From: Marasmius tenuissimus | Lineage: Eukaryota > Basidiomycota > Agaricomycetes > Agaricales > Marasmiaceae | Direction: 5' to 3' | DNA length: 64,000 nt | Assembly (NCBI GenBank): GCA_029532415.1 | Contig: JAQOTA010000035.1 | Coordinates: forward strand, 62,001 to 126,000 | Shown here: one piece after another, positions 33,142 through 44,700 of the stretch | Numbering within the stretch: position 1 is the stretch's first letter | Layout: each line of letters starts with the position of its first letter | Notes under the pieces: model-generated | Seen by the model: the letters and a program-made list of their open reading frames with translations, nothing else | Told to the model about the DNA's origin: nothing | Database searches by the model: none | Made by a program: the position numbers and the translations under genes

Positions 33142-33855
33142 CTACCTCGATATGAGAAATTTTACATCACTAAGACGAGCCGGCTAGACAGCTCCTCCCA
33201 TTACTTTGCCTCTACATTATGGTGCTGCTTGAAGCCGCACCATCGGGGGGAACCACGTGGAAGGATGTTTTCATTCATCCAGACGTATACCCCTCTCCAG
33301 TCACTCAACTTCGCCTTTAGTGACCGATATTTCCTCCTCTCCTTCGGCACAGCATTTCTAATGCCTCTTTTGACCTTACAAAGTCCGAGATGACCATCGA
33401 AGCTGTCAGTAGTATGACGAGTGTCGATCCCCTTGAAGGCATCATTTTGATCTGCTTGTCATGGCGATGACTCGGAACAGGTGATGGAGCAGCGGGAGGT
33501 CGAAAGGCTGAATGAGGAAAGTGTGGGTCCGATGTGGAGAGGGAAAGGTGCGAGTACATGGTCTTCTCCTTGATATAGTTCCTTGAGACTGGTATTTGCG
33601 TGTAAGTACACTGAAATAAAATCATCTTCAAGCTGCGAGTTCCACTACCTGATTGCGTGTAGGAGACCCGTCATAATCACCTCAAATGCCACTGCACAGG
33701 TTCCAGCAGAATGAAGGATTGCTCCTCCAAAAGGAGAGACAATGATCACGTAGAATTTCAACACGCCAAGACTCGGTGACTTCCAAACCAAGGGTCTGAC
33801 CTTCTGTGGTTCTGATAGAGAGCTTGACCTAATCGGACCTTTTTTATTTCATTCT
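33142..33855. other. No recognisable gene
   Basis: Frames up to about 100 codons are present on both strands, without domains. The rightmost 40 bases lead into the membrane-protein pseudogene. Confidence 0.4.
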
Positions 33856-33859
33856 CTTC

Positions 33860-34458
33860 GGAAGGGGACTTCGTTCAAGTCAGAGGTGCCAAGGACAATT
33901 GTGAAATTCCCCCACCTTTGAACTCCCCGGAACAGGACTCGCTGGACCTCTTTCCCACATTCACCTGTCAGATCAATGGCAATCCTGTCAATCCTGTTGG
34001 ATATGACAGCTTTAGAGGCTCCACTACCAATCTGATTCTATGCGAACGCTAACTTTCCAAGGCAAGACATACAATAATCATGAATATCACAGTCAGTGTC
34101 CCAAAAAAACACATTTTCTGGCTTGACTCGATCGAATACTCCCCGTTGGATACCGCAAACCTGACAAAAGAAGTGCTGAGGGTGGATTCGAGTGATGCAA
34201 AAAGTTGCATCTATTCCAACACAAGCAACAAGTGGCCCTGGTCCATTCCTTTTGTGAATAGTATACGAGCTGTAGGTGCAATCATGTCCTTCAATTCAAT
34301 GGTGCATCAATCTCCACAAGTGCTTCTCTCGGAGTACTTAGTTTTTTGAATTTTGTGACGGTCGATAGGAACCTCAGTATATGCGTACAGAGTCAACGGA
34401 GCTGCGGTGGATGGGTCACACTTTGACAGCACCAGTGGCTCTTACAGCATTAATAATG
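33860..34458 (+). pseudogene. Truncated copy of the 48925 membrane-protein gene
   Basis: From about 33862 it matches exon 2 of the gene at 48925-50444: TTCAAGTCAGAGGTGCCAAGGACAAT, then the stretch encoding FWLDSIEYSPLDTAN, and VLRVDSSDA...CIYSN. It then matches the start of exon 3 (GGAACCTCAGTAT through the part encoding GSYSIN). Similarity ends at about 34458, exactly where the KDZ transposase begins. Exon 1 and the membrane segment are missing, and the frame has several breaks. Confidence 0.82.
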
Positions 34459-34463
34459 GTCAA

Positions 34464-36988
34464 TCACTCCACTGCCTGATCTAAACAATCACATTCGTGC
34501 AATCGGCCTATGACTCTGGTTCGTAGGTTAATCTTTAGATTGCAGGCAAGCAGAAGCTGCATCATGATCTCCATGGACAAACCAGCAAGGTCAGGGTGGT
34601 CATCGGGAAGGTTCAGAGATGCATAGAGATCAGTCACTTTTTTCTTCATCTCGTGGTGGTGAGCTTCCATACCTGCAAGGATGGCTAGGGCGTCTGCTGA
34701 AGGCTCGGGTATCTTGTTGATTGATGCCCTTGTCGCTGCTATGGTTGCAGACAAGGTGTCTATCTCATTCTCAAGCTTGAAAACTTTTGCTAGCTGCTTC
34801 TGGATACGTGCTGGTGCATCTAGAGGAGGGTTAGGCTGCTCAAAAAAATGGCATGAAGGATATTCTGAACTCACGGGAACGGCATGAGCACTGGGCCGCT
34901 TTCTGCTGCTTCCACAGCTCTCGTAGCTTGGCTTGGGGGATTCTGTAACATTCCAGTTGTCTTGTAGCATTTACTTCTTCCTTGTAGACATTCTTGACCA
35001 TTTGCCAGTCAAACCACTGCCCATAATCATCTTGAAGCCCAGTCACGATGTAGTCACACTGGCAATCAATTAGCCAGATTCGTCGTGTTCGCCGGGGGAG
35101 TGATGAGGGAACTTGTATCAGTTTGATAGTTATGGGTAAGACTTACCAATGAGCGCCGCTCAACGCCAATTATTTGCCTTAACCTCGACCAGAGTCGTTC
35201 TACACCTTCACCATTGGTCAAGCCGAGCCCAGGACATAAGCTTGGATTGTAGTATATCTGACAAACCCATTGATGGCTGTATGAGTGAAGTATGCTCGTT
35301 GCAAAGATGAGCCTCTCCACAATTGCAGCGGGCAGCAGATCATACTGTAAGTCTGGAATCGTTTGGTCAATCCATCAATGCAAAGACTGAGCAATGGCTT
35401 ACCATTTGGACACTTCTGTCGAGGACACATCCCACATCGTAGAGACCTGCAACGGTTGCATCCAATGGGATCATAGGGAATAACATCTTTAGAAGGGCGA
35501 CAGTGTGCTTCTGCTGTTCAGCAGGAGTGTCGATGGAGGCCAGGAAAAGCAGGATATCGTGGCGGCAGACAAGTGCTATCACCCCGTTCTCATCAAAGTT
35601 ATGGTCTTGTTGTGTTTCGTTGTCACCCTTGGCTGCCCTTGTACGAGTTTTGGCATGTGTCTACGGCTTCATCAGGTACAACGGGTGTCCTTGGTTTCTT
35701 AGGTCCCTTCCATGCCTCTGCAATCCTGGAACCTACTGAATCAACAAATTCCTTTGTCAGGAATCGAGCAGATTCATAGAAGGGCTGGCCATCACCCCCG
35801 GTTTTGAGGTGTCGGTGGTAGAGATTGCCGTCAAGCGCAACATGTATATCTCTGCCCCTGAGTGCCGGAAGTGAGTATCTACAATACTGGGGATTGCGCA
35901 GGGTACTCACTGGTTGAAGAACCTGCCGAATATTTTTCCCCCAAAGCAGGCTGGGCAGGCTCATTGAAGATATTCATGACATTGGCCTGGTCTGAGTGCT
36001 TCCGCTTCAGTATAGGGTGTCAAATTCGTGGCTGTCATTCTCGCAGCAGTGGTTGACAATGTCGTTTTGTTGCTTCCTGGCATTGGGTGGGCTGACTCAG
36101 TGATACCCATTGGGGTGGTGTTGCTTGGCGGTGATGCGTGACTGGGGTTGTTTGATGGCTGATCTGAGCTGGAGACGGCTGTGCTGGCTGGTTGAATGCT
36201 TGGGGCAATGTTTTTGACTGGAGGCAAGACATGCTTCAATGCGTCGAGGATGTTATCTAGACACTTGTCGATCCGGGTATTGAGGCTGTCGTAATACTGA
36301 AGAGTTGGACCGAGTGCCTGTCAGACAGGATCTAGAACTAGGGTTCCCTGGGTATAAGAGGTTCAGTATATCTCGGGTTTTCATATACGTGAAGCCCTAC
36401 CGTTCTGTTGAGCACATGGTGGCCATACCGACGATATATGGTGCCCAACGCACCAGAGAGGGCCGTTATAGCATCGGAAGAACGCTGGCAGAGGGCTTGG
36501 TAGGTATCAAGGAGTCGCATTGAGATTGCATTCAAGTGCCTGGAGGGGGAGGTGGGAAAGAGACCATTGAGTATGAGGATTTGGGGTAGCAACTGGCATT
36601 GGCAGTGCTTGTAAAAGATAGGGCAATGGTCTATGTAACAAAACGAAAGGGAAATGTCATCAGTATTGTCACAGTGGGAGGGCAACGGCTGGAAAGACGC
36701 ACAGTCATAATAGTAGGCATGAACTGAGCTCTCGAGTATGTGGCACCAGCCTGTCTTGCATGGATATATAGGGCAAGGAGAAGGATCCAGGTATTGCCCA
36801 TACGTCTGCTCCCGGTAAGTGATGAAGGTGTCCTCCAGGGATGCAAGCAGGTGCCACCATTCCGTGTCAAATTGAATTGCTCTTTCTTCTGGTGTTTTCT
36901 GAGGTTTCTTCGGCGAGGAGCGTGTCAAGGTAGTCGGAGAGGTACAGTCAATTGGCCGTCCTTGAGACAGTCGGACTCCTTGAGACAC
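34464..36988 (-). pseudogene. KDZ transposase with CxC cysteine cluster, decayed
   Basis: On the minus strand: a Cys-rich cluster near 36870-36580 (CPIYPCKTGWCH, later CDN, FCYIDHC, HCQCQ) is followed by NGLFPTSPSR and SSDAITALSGALGTIY. This resembles the CxC clusters found with Kyakuja-Dileera-Zisupton (KDZ) transposases. The catalytic region has ACPACFGG, VALDGNLYHRH (near 35850), LASIDTPAEQQ and LYDVGCVLDR. It continues with ILHSYSHQWVCQ and LTNGEGVERLWSRL (near 35200), and ends LKINLRTRVIGRLHE...LDQAV. Two in-frame TGA stops (35961-35963, 36321-36323) break it, both explicable as CGA-to-TGA. Introns near 36380, 35400 and 35130 are ordinary. The gene may start further upstream, near 37990, where a basic N-terminal frame (MGNKKDSRK) and an acidic one at 37526-37747 occur. 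Terminal repeats were not identified. Confidence 0.82.
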
Positions 36989-38720
36989 GGGCTATATTCT
37001 GCTTCCACCACTTGCTCCGACCTCAGTTCTGTGTATAATAATGTTCTGAATTACGAAGATATGCCCAATAAGTATGCCAGGAAATTTTTGGGCCAAACCA
37101 ACATGTCTATGATACTTGGTGGAGGAACCATGTGTTTTGGTGAGACACACAAAATTCCCGGCTCGGCTTTCCTGGCCTCCCATGGATACACTGGGCTCTA
37201 AAACTTCTCTGGCATTATTGATTTGGTACATAGCACAAATACTACCGGCTTTCCGAGAGTGTGCAATGGGGCAGAGCAACCACAAGAACCATTTACAGGT
37301 TTTGATATCGCAAAGCGTGACACGCGTGCACTTTTGATGCGCCAAATGATACAGTGTCACATCTGTCTCAAGGAGCCCGATGGCGTGACATATGGGTCCT
37401 CTAGAGATTTCATTTATTTTACAACATCTCGCTCAATGACAGGTATTCATGTGTGGTGTACAAGTGGGTTATATGTCTAGTGATAGGGCAAAAATGACTG
37501 GTAAGCAAATTTTTGTGTTTTACGACTATGGGATACAAAATTCAATCTTCTGTCTCACAGACGGCCAATTGACTGTAGTTGGATCAAGACCAGAGGAAAA
37601 GGGAAGAGGGGAGGCTCCAACATCATCCTCGTATGGGGGTTCCATGTCCATCATCTGTACATCAGGGCCGGGTAGACTGCTGAAGCTGGCCAATGGCGAT
37701 TTGTGTTGCCCTAGAGATGCAATATTGTTGGGAGGGTCGTTTGACATGTCTCTGATTGTGTTTCTGACAAGTCTGTTGCGTCTCGAGACCCAGAGGCTAC
37801 TGGTTGCTCAGGTATCAGGCCCGGGTGTTGATCGGCAGTTCTTGGAGCTTTTTTTTACACCTCTGCTGGCCGGGGAGAAGAATTTGTTGAGGGCTTTGCT
37901 TGCTATACTTTTTTAGCAGGCTTTTAACACTCCGGCCTATGGGAGGGCACATTTTGCGGCTGTCCTTCTTGTTGCCCATGGTGGGGACAGAGAAGATCTT
38001 GCCCAATCACAGCAGTAGGGCAGTTACCTCACTATCGGGCCACGAGGGCGGACCCACTAAGGCCTATTTCTCATGACGGGGAAATCGGCCCATCGAGGCC
38101 TATTTATATTACAAATCTAGCTGCCTAAGGTGATTCAAAGGTGGGATGAGGTGGCTGTGCAGTCCACCTGGCCGTGAAAATTTTCATGCAGGGTCCATTT
38201 CGTCTAATGCCCAGGAGAAATCAAGTGCCTGATGTTACTTCCGCTGGTAAAACCCACATTGGGCCCGTGAACAGGTTGTGGGCTTTTATGAAGCAACTAT
38301 GAGGCTCAAGCCGGCTTCTAACCAATCATAAGCACTCATGAACGTCTGGCAGCTTATGGAGAGTTATGATCAGGTATGCATTGGCAGGAACTCTCCAATG
38401 ATTGCCGTCAAATTTTGATGCCCACCAAAAAGTTCCTACAGATTCATAGCGCACCAAACAGAATGAGAATGGCCAGATGAAATCTGACAAGAAAGAAACT
38501 GAAATTGCTACACAAAATTTCACTCTGCTTGTGTATGCCTACATCTGATGAAATGATAGATAGAATATGACCCTGTCATTGTACATCATCGTGAGCCCGA
38601 GCCATGGTATCTGCCCGCCTCATGCGTGATATGATTCCATCCGACAGGAAAAAATTGTCCTCTCCCCCTAGAATCCTGCCTCTGTACTAGGCCTTTTCTC
38701 TGGCTCGTTAGCTTGTGAGC
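36989..38720. other. Possible KDZ 5' region, then no recognised gene
   Basis: Minus-strand frames at 37526-37747 and 37815-38006 may be N-terminal exons of the KDZ gene. From 38030 to 38720 nothing coding is supported. Confidence 0.35.
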
Positions 38721-38730
38721 TAAGCTGAAG

Positions 38731-39304
38731 CTACACCAAGATGGAGAAATGGTGAGAAATAGGTTTTACTTTGCATACCAAAAACCGTGACTCACTGGTA
38801 TCCAGTCCACTGCCGCCTTTCTTTCCCATACCTATACAAACAGTACAATCAGAACACACCAAAGTTCCAAAGGGAAGAACACTCACAATGTGGACGCCGT
38901 CATTTGGAACGACCTCTTGCTCCCAGTACGTGGTAAAATCATGTATTATTTTACCCTTGTTTTCGATCTTGCAGCTCCAGTCAATGGCACACAAGCCGCT
39001 GCGATGGCCCGTCAGTATTTTGATATGCAAACATGAAGACAATGGCAACATACCATGCATCCTTGAGAGTTGTCTTGGGTTTCCATTGCGAGTACATGAC
39101 CATTGGCACCAGTTTAGGGGAGGTACTTTGGCCAGCGTCAGGGGAGCCTGCCGGGATTGCTGAAGGGGATGAAAGCACGACCAATGAACCATTCAGCGGG
39201 GTGTCTGTTGATGAAATCATTAGTGTAGATTTCTCTGTTCCTCCTGAGATGGCAGCATGAGGCTGGTCCTCAGTTTGGGTGACTGCAGTGTTTGCATCCT
39301 CCAA
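38731..39304 (-). CDS. Transposon-associated ORF of unknown function, three short exons
   Basis: Exon 1 (39304 to about 39052) encodes a Thr/Ser-rich acidic leader and LVPMVMYSQWKPKTTLKDAW. After a 55 bp intron a second exon reads LCAIDWSCK ... DFTTYWEQEVVPNDG. After another intron a short third exon follows. The pattern 'LCAIDW ... F..YW' is familiar to me from uncharacterised proteins near KDZ-type elements in Agaricomycetes, but I cannot name a domain. It is on the same strand as the KDZ transposase to its left and could be its accessory gene. Confidence 0.4.
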
Positions 39305-39579
39305 TGGTTTTGCAGGGGCCGGGCGGGGTCATCCAAATCTACTCAATTTCATGGTCAGATGTATGCGTGGATCTTGGACAATGTCATGAAGACGCCATTT
39401 TTCCCTCCACCATTGGTTCACATGATTATCACATGTTCTTTTCTCACAGTCACTTACTATACATCTTTCTTTCTCACAATTCCCTTTCTTAACCCACCAC
39501 CCCACAGCTTTAACCCACATTGCGCAGCCATTCCATTATCTCATACCGACTCATTTCTTATTCATCCCTGACTCATATG

Positions 39580-39790
39580 TTACTCATACACGACTCATAT
39601 GTAGCCACTCTGACTCTAGCTCTGACCGTAGGATAGGTATATAAGCTAGCTAGTCTTCACCTGGTCCCTCATCTTGACCTCTTGTCATTGGGACCAGGTG
39701 AGTAGTACAGTCTCCTTTGCTTTCCTTCTCTACAATAGATCTAACTTGTCATTGGGACCAGTTTCTGCCTTATCTCTGTCTGAGTTGAGC
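39580..39790. other. LTR-like promoter fragment
   Basis: Repeated GACTCATATG words lead into GTATATAAGCTAGCTAG (39637-39653), followed by a direct repeat of CTTGTCATTGGGACCAG (near 39684 and 39748). The 17-base TATA word is shared with 12975-12991. A solo LTR is plausible, but the boundaries could not be fixed. Confidence 0.4.
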
Positions 39791-39794
39791 CTGC

Positions 39795-40906
39795 TGCTCT
39801 TCTCCAAGCTTGCTATCACCGCTCTCTGCCTTCGCCGTCTCCGATAGACGCTCAGCACTTCGTGACATTAGGTCAAGATCCTTTATTGCACTGACAGCCT
39901 CACTGAAAGGAAGGTTGTCCTTGCAAGTTTACAACGGCTCCTGCACAAGACTGTTATCAACGACCACACGGAGTAGACCCCAAGACTTCCTCATTTTGGA
40001 ATCAGAGAAATCCCAAACAGACCAGCTGGTACAAGTGTAAAGACCAACCTTGTCTGAAGGCTACCCCAGAGAATTCAATCCCTGAGACTTTTGCCTTTGA
40101 AGGTGACAAAGTACTTAATCCTATCCCTGTTCCCTGCGTAACAACCCCTCTATTTCCCGACACCTCATAGATGCTTCAGAACGAGCCTTTTCAGCCTAGC
40201 GACACCTGTCTTGAGCCTCAAGCAACTTCTCTTCCGCTCGCTCCTTCGCAAAAGTTGCTCTGTTCTTGTTCATCGTCAAAAACTTGTTCAGTAATTTGAA
40301 ATGGGCTATGGTCGATTCCATTCTCTGAATTTTGTAGTTCAGACCTGCGACATCTAGGGAAAATGATTATGACTATGAGATCAGGACGAAGTGACATACA
40401 GACGAACCTCCAAGACCTTTGTCAGCCCCAACACTTTCAGCTTCCGGGCTCGCAGCATTCTTCACGTCAACTGTGGACCTTCCAATCAAGTGAGTGCTGA
40501 GTAAAAGGATGAAAAAGGCGATCCATACACCTCAATTTCATATAAGGCTTGATCTTCGAGGACCGTGAAGTCAACAGGTTGCTCTGAGTTGCCATTCCGA
40601 GTCGCATGGCGAAGGTGTTTTTAGCACAACCTGTACTCGATGTAAAAAATATGACAAACCTTCAGTCTTGATACCATCAAACACAAATATTGTTGGTGAT
40701 TTTTCTATCCCTTGAACCCATTCTTGAGACTGGACCTGGGAGTCTTCAAATCCGCTCGCATAGATGCTGGTCGAGTGAAAAAGGTGTAAGCATATCAAAA
40801 TGCTGGCAAAGAAACCATGCAACATGCACTTTGTAAGCCTAGATTCTGCTGCTACTGCACTACTCTGCCGTTTGCAGCCTTCGGATGAAGTAGGGTCCTC
40901 TTCCAT
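39795..40906 (-). CDS. Hypothetical membrane-anchored coiled-coil protein, possibly broken
   Basis: The minus-strand frame starts at 40906 (Met-Glu-Glu-Asp-Pro-Thr). About 25 residues later comes a hydrophobic segment, LHGFFASILICLHLFHSTSIY, which could be a signal anchor. After intron-like interruptions, exons near 40360-40150 read MESTIAHFKLLNKFLTMN and FAKERAEEKLLEAQD with heptad character. A further piece at 39990-39800 (SAIKDLDLMSRSAERLSETAKAE) is helical. At least one stop interrupts the series. No family recognised. Confidence 0.35.
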
Positions 40907-41654
40907 CTTATGAGGTCTTTTTGGGTCGTGAGAGTCCTGAAAACCACTCAGACTTGACAGAGGTCAATGTTTGTGGGTAGGGGTGCAAGGCTGCTTAGAC
41001 ATGGCTGGTGAGTGAAACTGAGCGCAGCAGCTGTCAAGATGTTAAGTGGCAGGTTTCAAAAGATAAAGAGGTCAAGAGTCCAGCACTTGTCCTGAAAAAG
41101 ATGTGGCATGGCGAGCAGGACAAGGAGGGCAGATCAACAACAACGCCAGCAGATGAGTGCTGAGCGCAACTTCAGAAGCCCTGGGAACTTTAGTTCATGT
41201 GATCATCAACTCGAATTTGGGTAAGTTGATTCCGACTTGATTTGACATAATCATCTTATTGCATATCCTGTCCTATCCTAGTGTACACACCCTTGGGAGG
41301 CAGACGGGATTTTCACTGGGGCTTATGAACCAGCCTGAGCCTCACAGCTGCTCACAAGCACTCATGCACAGCCCGGCTGTTCAGGAGCACTCACAATCAG
41401 CCCACCTTCTCGTATACCCTCACAAACACTGTGATCACTCATGATTCATCAGAGTTTATGTACATATTTTCTGGTGGGGAAATGTCAAGATATGGGTCCA
41501 GTTTGTTCACCGGCGGACTCACAATGAACAGCTTGTTGTTGCTTGCTGTGGTATAATCACTGGGTGGGCCATGATGTTTGGTGCTGAGGCTATTTTGGGG
41601 GTGAAGATATGATTTAATGAAGTGTCTGCCATTTATGCACAATCTAATTGTTAT
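40907..41654. other. No recognisable gene
   Basis: Only short frames are seen. Sequence from about 41440 may be part of the KDZ-like gene interrupted by the MITE that follows. Confidence 0.35.
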
Positions 41655-41662
41655 CTAGGACT

Positions 41663-42496
41663 CAAGGGGTGTCACCAAAAAACACTTTAGATATGATCTT
41701 CCCATATGATCTTAAGGCCCCTTGGGACGCCCCTCCCCCTCCCTCCTACCATTTTTGGAAGGTGTTTCCCACAGTCACATGACAGTCCCACCCAGTAAGC
41801 ACATCCCAATAAAGCTACAGAATAAATACTAAGAGCCTCCAAGTACCAGTAAAAGCTGGGTAGGTTGAACTAGAGAATTTTACATTCAATGGGAAGGTCC
41901 GGAAACCGGAACCCAAACTTGATGAGCCGGCATGACGCCTAGTGCAGAGGACTACAACATGGCTACACTACTACTTACCAGAGAGGAGTTTAGAGAGGTA
42001 GAGGCGAGACATAGAAGCTCAAGCACACTGTCGATTCAGGTAGAGAACTATGAGCTTATATACATGTAGAGACTATAGTAAATACCATATAAGGATGACA
42101 ATGAAAATTGTACATATGATCATAAGTAGAAATGATGAATGGAACAATAGTCCCGCATAATATGATGGCGGGAAGTATGAACCGGGACTTCGGATATACC
42201 AGGATCTAATAATAGTCCACGGATTCAACAAAACTCTGTTTGATGGGATATACCTTCCAAATTTGGCAGCCTGTACCGTCCATGCCAGATTTTGGAGCAA
42301 AATCATGCAAGATGGGCTATTTTGGCCAGCTGCTTCATTCCACAGCCGCTCAACATCCTAAATGAGGGCTGAAAAATCTCGAAAGTGCTCCCAAGACTGT
42401 CCCAGAACATACTTCAGAGGGGGTCACCTTTTGACCTTAAGGCCTTGGGGACTCCCCCTACCCCATATGACCGAGATGCCCAGGTGACACCCCTTG
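41663..42496. mobile_element. 834 bp hAT-type MITE with 8 bp target duplication
   Basis: The element begins CAAGGGGTGTCACC and ends with its exact reverse complement. It is flanked by the perfect 8 bp direct repeat CTAGGACT (41655-41662 and 42497-42504), the signature of hAT insertion. Subterminal sequences are also inverted relatives: TATGATCTTAAGGCCCCTTGGG on the left against CTTAAGGCCTTGGGG at 42437 on the right. No transposase frame is present, though an open stretch near 41930-42065 was noted. It interrupts KDZ-like sequence on the right. Confidence 0.88.
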
Positions 42497-42519
42497 CTAG
42501 GACTTTCTTAAGTCTGTAT

Positions 42520-42950
42520 ATCCCAGTCAGGATGAGTTGCCTAATGTGATCTTTCACGGTAACAATTGCTCTCTTCAATTGCACCTCATGCCACAGAAAG
42601 ACGACTACTTTCGAGATGTTATACTCCCCATTGATGTCTTCCATTTCAAATCCAAGCGTAAGGTAACGGATGAGTTCTGCCAGAAGCACTGCAACCCGGC
42701 ACAGTGGTCAGAGCTCGTTGGAAGCGACGGTAAATGGATATTCAACTCCTCGGTTGCAGAGCAGACAAACTCTTGGATTTTCGGGTATCAGTCCATCGTC
42801 CGAGACATGCTTCCTTATAATTATGACTTCTTTTTAGACGAGATGATCAAGCGGCGGAATGAACTTCCGAGAAATAGGTTATCAGTTGCGGGTAACATTC
42901 CTTACCGCGTACCCTCAGCAGCTGATTTAAAACAGCATCTCCATACTTAG
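42520..42950 (+). pseudogene. KDZ-type transposase C-terminal fragment (CxC5/CxC6-like)
   Basis: The frame reads CSLQLHLMPQKDDYFRD, ILPIDVFHFKSKRK, FCQKHCNPAQW, KWIFNSSVAEQTNSWIFGYQSIVRDMLPYNYDFFLDEMI. This order, with DVFHFKSKHK-like and NSSxAEQTN words, is that of a KDZ subgroup which I recall being linked to CxC5/CxC6 clusters. The subgroup label is from memory and tentative. Only about 135 residues remain. The frame stops at 42948-42950, and the upstream part is displaced by the MITE. Confidence 0.65.
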
Positions 42951-43375
42951 TAATCTTTTTCTGTATTTCCTCTTTGAATGTAGAGCAATATTACGGAGCG
43001 AGAGGAAAGGAGGTCCGTCAATATACAACATTGATTCATTCCCCTGAGTAAGATCAATTAACTTAGTGATATCATGCCCTTCGGTGAAGTAATGTCGTTC
43101 CACGACAACCACTTTGATTTGACCTCGCGAGTTCGATTCCTCGGATTACTGGTCAGTCAGAAGTATCTGTAGCTTTCTTCGTACAAAACTTCGCTTGCGC
43201 AATTATTTCAACGACCTCCTTTTTGTAATCCGACCCCATCAATATGATACAGTTATGTTGAGCCTTCGAAGCTCCTAAGTATGTTATTACAAAGCCAAAT
43301 TATCGTGATAGTAGACCCGTGAAGTTATCATTCACTACCTGCTGAGAGACCCGATCCTCATTCTGACATTGTAGC
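42951..43375. other. No recognisable gene
   Basis: No supported coding sequence. A GCGAGTTCGATTCCTCG word near 43125 resembles a tRNA T-arm but lacks the rest of a tRNA. Confidence 0.4.
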
Positions 43376-43379
43376 AATC

Positions 43380-44700
43380 TCAGACGTGTCTTCCTCCTTC
43401 ATCTTTCCTTTTGACTGAGCTCGAAATTTCAAAACACCAGGAACTTCTTTGTGACCTCCGTAATGCTGCGCATCTGCCTCCTGAAAATCCCTCCAGGTAC
43501 CTCTTGGATTTTGTTTGAAGGATTCGAGAATGTTCGGAGGGGGGGGGGGGCCAAAGGTAGTATTTCAGGTGGCAATTGATGGTTACCTTGACTGAGTCGC
43601 AGCCAAATGCGTTGCTGAAGGTGACTCGGTTGGTTGTGGACTCCATCTTATCAAAACCAACTTGCATCGGAGCGAAATATTTGTAGGCCCATTTTGCATG
43701 CTTTGAATCTGGCTTGAAAGAGGATGAAGAAATATCGAAAGGTTTTCCAAGCATGTCGGAAATTTGGTCGAGGGAGAGGTCATCTGTGTCTGCAATGGGC
43801 AAGGATGGAGCATCCCCTGAGTCGATGGTCAGGTCAATGACGGAGGAAGCCAGCGGGAGGTCAACTTGTGCCGAATTATCATGTATCTGAACGGCAGGTG
43901 TATCTGCAATCCTCTTCAAAGCTGGTCTGGGGGTTGCAGTCGGAGATCCTTCCTGTGAGCTAGCGAGAAGCTTTCATCGGGTAGGAGTACGAATGTCTCT
44001 GTTGATATTGCCAAAGTCACTGGCCTTTCGTTTGTGACCTGCCGGAGTTTTGGGAACTATAGAAAGTGCTGAGATTGACAACTGGTATAGTGCTACTTGG
44101 GTATCCACAGCAGTCTGCATGTCAAGCGGAACAAGTTCGTCAAAGGATGGTTGGAAGGTCATTGCAGACCGAAGGAGGATTGTTTCGCCAGAGCGAACAC
44201 TATGGGTGAAGAAAAGGGAAGTAACCTTCCAAGTGTTGGTCGCTGCATCAAATGCTCCCACGGTGTCGCCCACAAGTGTCTTCATCTTGTTGGGAATATC
44301 ATCCAGGCGAAACCATGGAAATGTTGAGAGAAACACAGAGAATGGTACAGCACGCCCGTCATCCTTCCAGTAGCAAACATCAACCTGTTTCTTCTGATCA
44401 TCTTCATACTGCTTTCAGTCGACTACAGTCCTCGTACGCTGTGCATCCTCCCTTCTCTGGTAATGAATCTTCTTGAGTGGTCGCCCTCGTGCAACAACCG
44501 GGGTACGGGATGGATCGACAGATACTGTCGCTAAATGATGCGGAGGCACGTGAAGATTCTGGCTTGTGAGTTTTGCAGAGACCGGGATTTGGAAACTCAG
44601 ATTGATATCGGAGACAGCAAGACTTGCAAAGAATATTTGCACATGTCATCGAAGGCTTTGGTGGCACGGGTGATTGACAACAGTTCTTGCCGATACACGT
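43380..44700 (-). CDS. Unrecognised cysteine-containing protein, probably transposon-associated
   Basis: On the minus strand, an N-terminal piece near 44667-44560 reads CANILCKSCC ... PGLCKTH, a compact Cys/His cluster. It is followed by RGRPLKKIHYQRRED and, after an interruption, FLSTFPWFRLDDIPNKM, WKVTSLFFTHSVRSGETILLRSA and VALYQLSISAL (44336-43974). Downstream, at 43919-43590, come SSVIDLTIDSGDAP, LSLDQISDMLGKPFD and HAKWAYKYFAPMQVGFDKME. The C-terminal frame is interrupted by a G13 run near 43538-43550. The Cys cluster with following basic segment suggests nucleic-acid binding. Similar 'ACK..CC' starts occur in basidiomycete genes beside transposons, but I cannot name the family. A frameshift or two may be present. 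Confidence 0.4.

Noticed and set aside
41930..42065. Short plus frame with LTREEFREVEARH as an HNH-type nuclease start
   Set aside because: Only about 40 residues inside a MITE, with none of the downstream nuclease motifs.
43110..43150. tRNA-like T-arm (GCGAGTTCGATTCCTCG)
   Set aside because: No acceptor, D-arm or anticodon arm could be folded around it.
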